The translations under genes and the position numbers were made by a program. A DNA stretch of 5,304 nt from Bordetella parapertussis (GTDB taxonomy: Bacteria; Pseudomonadota; Gammaproteobacteria; Burkholderiales; Burkholderiaceae_C): contig CAMDIP010000103.1 of NCBI GenBank assembly GCA_945899335.1, positions 1-5,304 of the forward strand, written 5' to 3'. Each line of letters opens with the position of its first letter. Within the stretch, counting starts at the first letter, position 1. The notes under the pieces were generated by a model that did not search any database, had not been told where the DNA came from, and worked only from the letters and a program-made list of their open reading frames with translations. Shown piece by piece: positions 1 through 5,304 of the stretch.

Positions 1-346
1 ATTCACGCCTGCGGGTCCTTTGCGCCCCGGCATGTTTGCCCGCGTCAATGCTTTGTTCGCGATCAAGAACGAGGCTTTGTCCATACCTGAAGAGGCCATC
101 GTTCCCATGGGCGGCAAGCAATTTGTGATTCGTGCGGTGCCGCCCGAAGCCGTAACTAATGCAGGTCCCCTGCCGCCAGACACCAAGCTGGTGTCCTTGC
201 GTACAGAGGTCAAGTTGGGCGCTCGCCACCCTGGACGGGTTGAAATTTTGTCTGGCTTGACAGCCCAGGACACTGTGGTGGTTGCTGGCCAGCATCGACT
301 GCAAACAGATGGCACCGCTTTGCGTGTCGCCGAGTCTAGGAACTGA
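1..346 (+). CDS. RND efflux periplasmic adaptor subunit, C-terminal part (5' end outside window)
   Basis: The last 114 codons of a membrane-fusion (AcrA/MexA/HlyD-like) adaptor, read in frame from base 2 to the TGA at 344-346. The family joins an inner-membrane RND permease to an outer-membrane channel in the periplasm. Visible signs are LRPGMFARV, the usual end of the beta-barrel domain, then IPEEAIVP, the usual entry to the membrane-proximal domain. Next comes the typical closing pattern of G-R-x-x-G-x-V-E-I-x-S-G-L followed by D-x-V-V-x-A-G (GARHPGRVEILSGL, DTVVVAGQ). The link between the two halves (around VPPEAVTNAGPLPPDTK) looks slightly longer than usual. The lipoyl and hairpin domains and any signal peptide or lipobox lie upstream and cannot be judged. 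The TTG at 20 is not the real start, because the frame is open to the window edge and the protein is clearly N-terminally incomplete. The permease gene begins one base after the stop, so the two are almost certainly co-transcribed. Family assignment is firm; substrate is unknown. Confidence 0.92.
   Translation, partial: FTPAGPLRPGMFARVNALFAIKNEALSIPEEAIVPMGGKQFVIRAVPPEAVTNAGPLPPDTKLVSLRTEVKLGARHPGRVEILSGLTAQDTVVVAGQHRLQTDGTALRVAESRN
338..341 (+). promoter_or_regulatory. Shine-Dalgarno of the RND permease gene
   Basis: AGGA lies inside the last codons of the adaptor gene, six bases before the ATG at 348. This spacing supports 348 as the permease start rather than the in-frame ATG at 282, which would overlap the adaptor by 65 bases and add 22 residues unlike any RND N-terminus. 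Its position upstream of the adaptor stop suggests that ribosomes finishing the adaptor re-initiate on the permease. Confidence 0.7.
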
Positions 347-347
347 T

Positions 348-3300
348 ATGCAACTGCCAGAGTTGTCGATCCGCCGGCCGGTATTTGCCACCGTCTTGTC
401 TTTGCTGATTGTGTTGGTCGGCGTGGTGTCTTTCAACCGATTGGTTATTCGCGAGTACCCCAAGATTGACAACCCCACCGTCACGGTGGAAACCCGCTAC
501 GTGGGTGCGTCAAGCGCGGTGGTCGAGTCGCAGGTCAGCAAAGTGCTGGAAGACTCGCTTTCGGGTGTGGAGGGCTTGGACGTCATCACCTCCATCAGCC
601 GCCAAGAGCAAAGCCAAATCACCGTTAAATTTTTGTTAACGCGTGATCCCGATGCCGCCGCCTCGGATGTGCGCGACAAAGTCTCACGCGTTCGCCAACG
701 ATTACCCGTGGGCATCGACGAACCCGTCATCGCCAAGGTGGAGGCAGATGCGCAACCGGTGATTTGGTTGTCCTTCAGTTCGGACACCATGAACACCTTG
801 CAACTCACCGACTTGGCCAACCGCATTGCCAAGCCAATGATGCAAACCGCGCCTGGCGTAGCCGATGTGCGTATTTTTGGTGAGCGCAAATACGCCATGC
901 GGGTTTGGCTTGATACCGACCGGCTTGCGGCCTACCGCCTGACCACCCAAGACGTCGAGGACGCTTTACGCAAGTCCAATGTGGAGGTGCCTGCTGGCAG
1001 GGTAGAGAGCCAGATGCGAGAGTTTAATATCACCACCGCCACCGATTTACGCAAGCCCGAGGAGTTCGCAGACATTGTGATTCGCAACGTCAATGGCATG
1101 GCCATTCGACTCAGTGACGTGGCTCGCATAGAGCAAGGCCCCTTGGCGGAGCGGTTTTCGGTTCGCTACAACGGCAACGAGTCGATTGCGCTGGGTGTTC
1201 TTCGCAACTCAACCGCCAACCCTTTGGAGCTGAGCAAAGCCATTACCGCCATGATGCCGCGCATCAAGGAAAACCTTCCCCCTGGCGTGAACATCGAAGT
1301 CGCCAACGACTCTTCGGTGTTCATTGAAAAGTCGATTGAAGCGGTGTTCAAAACCATCTTCGAGGCAGCCGCCTTGGTTTCTTTGGTCATCTTTGTATTT
1401 TTGCGAACTCTCAGAGCCTCCATCATTCCGCTCATCACAATTCCGGTGTCACTGATCGGCACTTTTGCGCTGATGGCCTTGTTTGGCTTTTCCATCAACT
1501 CGCTCACCCTGTTGGCGCTGGTCTTGGCCATTGGTTTGGTGGTCGACGACTCTATCGTGGTGCTGGAGAATATTTACCGCTACATCGAAGAGGGCATGGA
1601 GCCGTTTGCCGCGTCCATCAAGGGCGTGCGCGAAATTGGCTTTGCAGTGGTTGCCATGACACTGACCTTGGTGGCGGTATTCGCTCCCTTGGCCTTTACC
1701 CCAGGGCGTACCGGCAGGTTGTTTGCCGAATTCGCCTTGGCCTTGGCCGGATCTGTGATGGTTTCGGGCGTGGTGGCTTTGTCACTTTCGCCCATGATGT
1801 GTTCCAAACTTCTCAAACACAACCCCAACCCCTCGTTATTTGACCGTGGCATGGGGCAGGTGCTTGATTCGCTGACCCGAGGTTATGGCCACTTATTGCG
1901 CTGGACTCTGACCGGTTGGCGCTTTGGGGGTTTCGAGTTTTCACGCCGTTGGTTGGTGGTGGGCGTCATGTTGTTGGCGGCCTATGGCTCTTACCATTTG
2001 TTTATCAATGCCAAGAGCGAATTAGCGCCCATGGAAGACCGTGGTGTGATCTTGGTCATCATCAACGGACCTGACGGCGCGACGCTGGACTACACCCAAA
2101 AATACGTCAATATGTTGGAAAAAATCGGCCGCAAATACAGCGAGTTCAATAAATTTTTTGCGGTGGTGGGCAACCCCACCGTAGCCCAAGGTGCGGTGTT
2201 TTTGGGTGCTTTGCCCTGGGATGAACGCAAACGCAGTACCTTGGACATGGCGCGTGAAATGATGCCCGCCATGGGTGGCATGTCAGGCGTAATGGCCTTT
2301 CCCATCACGCCGCCTTCTTTGGGGCAAGCCTTTCGCGAGCGGCCTTTCAATTTTGTGGTGTTGACCAACGACAGCTATGAAAACTTGGCCAAAGTCACCA
2401 AGACCATTCAAGATGAAGTAGCCAAAAACCCCGGCATCGTCAGCTTGGATGTGGACCTGCGCTTGAACAAACCCGAGATCAGCTTAGAGGTTGACCGTGA
2501 GCGTGCCGCTGATTTGGGTATCCCTGTCGACGTCATTGCCCGTGCGGTGGAAACCGCCATGGGCGGGCGCAGCGTGACCCAATACAAGCGCGAAGGAGAA
2601 AAATATGACGTGGTGGTTCAGACCGAGGCCAAGAACCGCAACACCCCCATGGATGTGGAGAAGATTTTTGTTCGAGGCCGTGCTGACACCATGGTGCCTT
2701 TGTCGGCCTTGGTCAAGATGAAGGAAGTGGTGGTGCCGCGTGAACTCAACCACTTTGCACAGCGGCGCAGCGTCACCTTCACAGCCAATTTGGCACCCAC
2801 CTATTCTTTGGGGCAGGCGCTGAGCTTCATGAAGGAAGTCACTGGCAAAGTTCTTAAGACGGGTTATTCCACCGATGTCAATGGCAATTCGCGCGAGTTC
2901 GTGCAGTCTTCAGGTTCACTGACCGGCGTTTTTGTCTTGGCCTTGGTATTCATTTTCTTGGTGTTGGCGGCGCAGTTCGAGAGTTTTGTCGACCCGTTTG
3001 TCATCTTGCTCTCGGTGCCTTTGTCGATGGTGGGTGCCTTGTTGGCCTTGCAATGGACGGGCAGTACCCTGAATGTGTACAGCCAAATTGGGCTAATCAC
3101 CTTGGTGGGGCTGATCACCAAGCACGGCATTTTGATTGTGGAGTTTGCCAACCAATTGCGCATGACGGGCATGAGTGCCATAGACGCTGTTCACAAATCT
3201 GCCACCTTGCGTTTACGTCCGATTTTGATGACCACTGGCGCCATGGTTTTAGGCGCCATTCCCTTGGCATTGGCCACTGGCGCTGGCTCAGAAAGCCGGC

Positions 3301-3458
3301 AGCAAATTGGTTGGGTGATTGTGGGCGGTATGTCCTTGGGTACCGTGCTGACCATTTTTGTGGTGCCCACCATGTACTCCTTGTTCGCCCGCAAGGGAAC
3401 GCCAGGGCCGATTCAAACGGTCTTCGAGGAAGACACGCTTTCTGCCAAAACCGCTTAG
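348..3458 (+). CDS. RND (HAE-1/AcrB-type) multidrug efflux permease, inner membrane
   Basis: A complete 1036-residue proton/substrate antiporter, close to the 1049 of E. coli AcrB. The start at 348 gives MQLPELSIRRPVF, the standard HAE-1 opening with a short amphipathic helix and RRPVF before TM1 (about 12-32). A first large periplasmic loop follows to about residue 333, then TM2-TM6 (about 335-485), TM7 (about 534-553), a second large periplasmic loop to about 857, and TM8-TM12 (about 858-1014). The proton-relay residues are all present. TM4 carries D400-D401 in VVDDSIVVLEN (AcrB D407/D408), TM10 carries K925 in GLITKHGILIVEF (AcrB K940), and R955 in RLRPILM matches AcrB R971. The acidic pair in TM4 favours drug-type HAE-1 over heavy-metal HME transporters. 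The internal duplication of the family is seen in the two loop/TM halves. It works with the adaptor directly upstream; an outer-membrane factor is not in the window. No frameshift or missing key residue was seen. The substrate cannot be assigned, so no gene symbol is given. Confidence 0.96.
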   Translation: MQLPELSIRRPVFATVLSLLIVLVGVVSFNRLVIREYPKIDNPTVTVETRYVGASSAVVESQVSKVLEDSLSGVEGLDVITSISRQEQSQITVKFLLTRDPDAAASDVRDKVSRVRQRLPVGIDEPVIAKVEADAQPVIWLSFSSDTMNTLQLTDLANRIAKPMMQTAPGVADVRIFGERKYAMRVWLDTDRLAAYRLTTQDVEDALRKSNVEVPAGRVESQMREFNITTATDLRKPEEFADIVIRNVNGMAIRLSDVARIEQGPLAERFSVRYNGNESIALGVLRNSTANPLELSKAITAMMPRIKENLPPGVNIEVANDSSVFIEKSIEAVFKTIFEAAALVSLVIFVFLRTLRASIIPLITIPVSLIGTFALMALFGFSINSLTLLALVLAIGLVVDDSIVVLENIYRYIEEGMEPFAASIKGVREIGFAVVAMTLTLVAVFAPLAFTPGRTGRLFAEFALALAGSVMVSGVVALSLSPMMCSKLLKHNPNPSLFDRGMGQVLDSLTRGYGHLLRWTLTGWRFGGFEFSRRWLVVGVMLLAAYGSYHLFINAKSELAPMEDRGVILVIINGPDGATLDYTQKYVNMLEKIGRKYSEFNKFFAVVGNPTVAQGAVFLGALPWDERKRSTLDMAREMMPAMGGMSGVMAFPITPPSLGQAFRERPFNFVVLTNDSYENLAKVTKTIQDEVAKNPGIVSLDVDLRLNKPEISLEVDRERAADLGIPVDVIARAVETAMGGRSVTQYKREGEKYDVVVQTEAKNRNTPMDVEKIFVRGRADTMVPLSALVKMKEVVVPRELNHFAQRRSVTFTANLAPTYSLGQALSFMKEVTGKVLKTGYSTDVNGNSREFVQSSGSLTGVFVLALVFIFLVLAAQFESFVDPFVILLSVPLSMVGALLALQWTGSTLNVYSQIGLITLVGLITKHGILIVEFANQLRMTGMSAIDAVHKSATLRLRPILMTTGAMVLGAIPLALATGAGSESRQQIGWVIVGGMSLGTVLTIFVVPTMYSLFARKGTPGPIQTVFEEDTLSAKTA
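3455..3458. other. Tail-to-tail overlap of two stop codons
   Basis: The + strand bases TTAG contain the permease stop TAG (3456-3458). The same bases read CTAA on the - strand and contain the mobA stop TAA (3457-3455). The two convergent genes therefore overlap by four bases. No GC-rich hairpin followed by a T-tract was found on either strand near this point. Confidence 0.9.
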
Positions 3459-4081
3459 CCTTCCAAGCCCTTCAGTTCCTGCCATGTGTTGGCGTTGGCA
3501 AACGAATGGCGAGTATCGTGAGGCAGGTTGAAATCCATTCGCGCATTCTTGTGTTGCGTGGTCCAAGCGTCAATCTTGCGTCCCCCACTTTGCAAAAAAT
3601 CACTCAGGCTTGTTTGCAAAGAAAGGTGCAGCAAGCAAAACACCGGTTGGGGTCGGCAAACAGTGTCCCCCTGTGCATTGACCTCAGGCGCCCATGCAAC
3701 AGCCATTGACGATTGTTCTGCGTCCACCGCCATGCCAAGGCGGTAAGCCAAATCCAGCGGAAAAAAAGGACTGTCGCAAGGTACGCACAGCAACCATTCG
3801 GTATCGCAATTTTGCAAACCTGTCAGCATGCCTGCCAAGGGTCCTGCATAGCCGCTCAAGCTGTCGGCGTAGACCTCGTAGCCCCAGCTTGCATAGTCTG
3901 ATAGATGACGATTCGCATTGAGTTTGACAATGTGGACTTGGGTCTCTAAGCGCTTTGCTGCGCGAAATGCCAATGCTTGGTCTTGGAAGAGTTGCAAGCC
4001 TTTGTCTACCCCGCCCATGCGTTGAGCTTGACCGCCAGCCAATACCCAGCCAGTGATGTTGTCAGGCGTTGGCGCGACCAT
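3455..4081 (-). CDS. mobA: Molybdenum cofactor guanylyltransferase MobA
   Basis: A 208-residue cytoplasmic nucleotidyltransferase (E. coli MobA has 194) that transfers GMP from GTP to Mo-molybdopterin, giving the MGD cofactor used by DMSO-reductase-family enzymes. The N-terminal GTP-binding signature is complete: VLAGGQAQRMGGVDKGL at residues 13-29, with G16-G17, R21 and K27. GPLAG at 80-84 and PCDSPFFP at 101-108 follow; D103 corresponds to the metal-binding Asp (E. coli D101). Near the C-terminus FANANTWQEL (194-203) matches the family's F-x-N-x-N-T-x-x-E-L ending. The guanylyl type fits better than CTP-using MocA, which is usually of similar length but has a different signature after LAAG. 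The start ATG shares its A with the moaA stop (TGATG), which indicates translational coupling; only a weak GGCGG precedes it. The gene is last in its operon and ends inside the stop codon of the convergent permease gene. Confidence 0.95.
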   Translation of the reverse strand: MVAPTPDNITGWVLAGGQAQRMGGVDKGLQLFQDQALAFRAAKRLETQVHIVKLNANRHLSDYASWGYEVYADSLSGYAGPLAGMLTGLQNCDTEWLLCVPCDSPFFPLDLAYRLGMAVDAEQSSMAVAWAPEVNAQGDTVCRPQPVFCLLHLSLQTSLSDFLQSGGRKIDAWTTQHKNARMDFNLPHDTRHSFANANTWQELKGLEG

Positions 4082-4083
4082 CA
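4079..4083 (-). promoter_or_regulatory. moaA-mobA TGATG stop/start junction
   Basis: Read on the - strand, TGATG joins the moaA stop (TGA, 4083-4081) to the mobA start (ATG, 4081-4079) with a one-base overlap. Such junctions commonly let the terminating ribosome re-initiate, so mobA output probably depends on moaA translation. The only Shine-Dalgarno-like stretch is GGCGG, inside the codons for the moaA C-terminal glycines and close to the ATG. Confidence 0.75.
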
Positions 4084-5238
4084 GCCGCCGATGTAGCTCA
4101 TCTCGACGCGCTTTTGGCCAGGCGCGGGCAGGGGCTGAAGGTTCAGGCCGCGTAACTCCGAGTAGCGGTCATCGCGCTCGTTCCAAATAAGGCCAATCGC
4201 TGAGGCAATGTCAGCGTCCGAGGCCCCATTTCGCAAGAGGCTGCGCAGGTCGTGACCTTGTGCTGCAAACAAGCACAGGTACAACTGACCTTCAGTCGAT
4301 AGGCGGGCGCGGTTGCAGTCGCCACAAAAAGCTTGGGTCACGCTGCTGATGACGCCGACTTCGCCCAAGGTAGGGTCAAACACACCTTGTGCATTGGCAT
4401 AGCCCCAGCGCTGCGCGGTTTCGCCTGGCGCAGAGGCCTCAAGAGGCACGAGCGGGAATTCGGTTTGAAGCAGCTTGATGAGTTCAGCCGAGGGCAGTAC
4501 CTCATCCATTTGCCAGCCATTGGTTTCACCCACATCCATGTATTCGATGAAGCGCAAAGTGATGCCGCTGCCTCGGAAATGTCGGGCCATGGGGATGATC
4601 TCGCTCAAGTTGGTGCTTTTCTTCACCACCATATTGATCTTCAGGCCGCTGAAACCGCCTTTGGCATCAAGCCCTAAACCCGCTTCTTTGGCAGCTTCGA
4701 TGCCGTCCAGCACATCGGCCACGGGGAAGTCCACATCGTTCATCGCGCGAAAGATGTCGTCGTTCAGGCCGTCCAAGCTGACCGTCACACGCTGCAAACC
4801 TGCAGCCTTCAAGCTAGCCGCTTTTCGGCGCAGCAACGAACCGTTGGTGGTGAGGGTGAGGTCAAGGGGCTTGCCTTCGGGGGTGCGAAGTGCTGCCAGT
4901 TGTTCAATCAGCACTTCCAAGTTTTTGCGCAGCAGCGGTTCGCCACCGGTCAGGCGCAGCTTTTGCACGCCGTGCGCCACAAACAGCGAGGCGATGCGGG
5001 TGATTTCTTCAAAGCTTAATAACGATGAGTGCGGCAGGTATTTGTAATCGTTATTGAACACTTCCTTGGGCATGCAGTAGTTGCAGCGGAAGTTGCAACG
5101 ATCGGTGACGCTGATGCGAAGGTCGCGCAGGGGACGACCGCGTTGGTCGCCCAATAAACCGTTGGGCACAATGGCAATAGCTGGGACAACGGCAGGGCGG
5201 TTGCGCTGGTCAAGCAGGGGGATCACACGTTCAGACAT
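4081..5238 (-). CDS. moaA: GTP 3',8-cyclase MoaA (radical SAM)
   Basis: A 385-residue radical SAM enzyme that, with MoaC, turns GTP into cyclic pyranopterin monophosphate, the first step of molybdenum cofactor synthesis. From the start chosen here, the SAM-binding [4Fe-4S] motif is C48-x3-C52-x2-C55 ([13 protein letters not shown]), followed by the GGEP loop at 98-101 and [15 protein letters not shown] comes next. The second, substrate-binding cluster uses C305, C308 ([11 protein letters not shown]) and C322 (YLCLF). The protein ends in the conserved di-glycine (YIGG), which is needed for GTP cyclisation in studied MoaA proteins. E. coli MoaA has 329 residues. The extra length here is about 24 residues before the first cysteine plus a short insertion before GLKIN. 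The ATG at 5238 gives MSERVIPL, an N-terminus I recall from Comamonadaceae MoaA. The frame continues up to an ATG at 5295, but those 19 codons translate a dispersed repeat and are rejected. The start remains slightly uncertain because the only ribosome-site candidate is six G bases directly against the ATG. Confidence 0.95.
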   Translation of the reverse strand: MSERVIPLLDQRNRPAVVPAIAIVPNGLLGDQRGRPLRDLRISVTDRCNFRCNYCMPKEVFNNDYKYLPHSSLLSFEEITRIASLFVAHGVQKLRLTGGEPLLRKNLEVLIEQLAALRTPEGKPLDLTLTTNGSLLRRKAASLKAAGLQRVTVSLDGLNDDIFRAMNDVDFPVADVLDGIEAAKEAGLGLDAKGGFSGLKINMVVKKSTNLSEIIPMARHFRGSGITLRFIEYMDVGETNGWQMDEVLPSAELIKLLQTEFPLVPLEASAPGETAQRWGYANAQGVFDPTLGEVGVISSVTQAFCGDCNRARLSTEGQLYLCLFAAQGHDLRSLLRNGASDADIASAIGLIWNERDDRYSELRGLNLQPLPAPGQKRVEMSYIGG

Positions 5239-5259
5239 CCCCCCATTTTGCCCGATTGG

Positions 5260-5297
5260 CGTCATTGCGAGCGCAGCGAAGCAATCCCCCGTCATTG
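5260..5297. repeat. Dispersed intergenic repeat, one unit plus the start of a second
   Basis: The + strand holds CGTCATTGCGAGCGCAGCG continuing into AAGCAATCC (5260-5287), followed by CCC and a second CGTCATTG (5290-5297). The two CGTCATTG copies are 30 bases apart. ATTGC (5264-5268) and GCAAT (5281-5285) can pair as a five-base stem around a twelve-base loop holding AGCG-type subrepeats. I recognise this as a short repeat scattered through intergenic regions of many bacterial genomes. Its - strand translation ([10 protein letters not shown]) often appears as a false N-terminal extension of annotated proteins, as it would here for moaA. Copy number in this genome cannot be seen. The rest of the upstream stretch (5239-5304) shows no clear promoter. 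Confidence 0.75.
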
Positions 5298-5304
5298 TTC
5301 ATAA

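Noticed and set aside
282..347. In-frame upstream ATG that would lengthen the RND permease by 22 residues.
   Set aside because: It overlaps the adaptor gene out of frame, has no RND-like sequence, and the ATG at 348 has a well-placed AGGA and the classic MQLPELSIRRPVF start.
623..641. Inverted repeat CGTTAA-7-TTAACG in an AT-rich pocket inside the permease gene.
   Set aside because: A six-base palindrome is expected by chance at this scale; it encodes a conserved-looking stretch (TVKFLLTRD) and has no context as an operator.
3237..3259. Direct repeat GGCGCCAT twice, 15 bases apart, in the permease TM11 region.
   Set aside because: It reflects recurring Gly-Ala codons (TGAMVLGAI) in a membrane helix and nothing beyond coding.
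3421..3433. TCTTC-GAG-GAAGA hairpin just before the permease stop, considered as a terminator.
   Set aside because: The stem is only five weak pairs and no T-tract follows on either strand.
3053..3709. Open frame of 218 codons on the + strand across the permease 3' end and antisense to mobA.
   Set aside because: It is out of frame with two well-supported genes, has His/Cys/Gln-rich composition typical of shifted-frame translation, and shows no recognisable domain.
4475..5047. Open frame of 190 codons on the + strand opposite moaA.
   Set aside because: It is the antisense shadow of a strongly supported gene; its Ser/Arg/Pro-rich translation has no family resemblance and there is no good ribosome site.
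5239..5244. Run of six G (- strand) next to the moaA ATG, considered as a phase-variable tract.
   Set aside because: The run is short and outside the coding region; a six-base tract alone is poor evidence for slippage control.

Overview
The window looks like an ordinary chromosomal stretch from a Gram-negative proteobacterium. It is probably from the Burkholderiales, and the MoaA N-terminus resembles what I recall from Comamonadaceae such as Limnohabitans or Rhodoferax relatives. That placement is inferred from protein resemblance and moderately GC-rich codon use with many TTG leucine codons, not from a search. The density is very high: four protein genes, one of them cut by the left edge, with essentially no spacer between them.

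Left part, + strand (1-3458): the 3' end of an RND efflux periplasmic adaptor is followed one base later by a complete inner-membrane RND permease of the HAE-1 (AcrB/MexB) type. The two would form the inner-membrane and periplasmic parts of a proton-driven tripartite pump. No outer-membrane channel gene is visible, so it lies upstream of the window or elsewhere. The exported substrate cannot be told from the sequence.

Right part, - strand (5238 down to 3455): moaA (GTP 3',8-cyclase, first step of molybdenum cofactor synthesis) runs directly into mobA (molybdenum cofactor guanylyltransferase, a last step) through a TGATG stop/start junction. Together they bracket the pathway from GTP to the bis-MGD form of the cofactor used by nitrate reductases, formate dehydrogenases and DMSO-reductase-family enzymes. 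The mobA stop and the permease stop overlap tail to tail by four bases, so the two operons converge with no spacer for an intrinsic terminator.

Right edge (5239-5304): the only non-coding stretch. It carries a dispersed repeat of the CGTCATTGCGAGCG...GAAGCAATCC kind with the start of a second unit. The moaA reading frame stays open through this repeat, which gives a misleading longer start. I saw no tRNA, rRNA, CRISPR array, insertion sequence or convincing terminator, and nothing pointing to a previously undescribed system.
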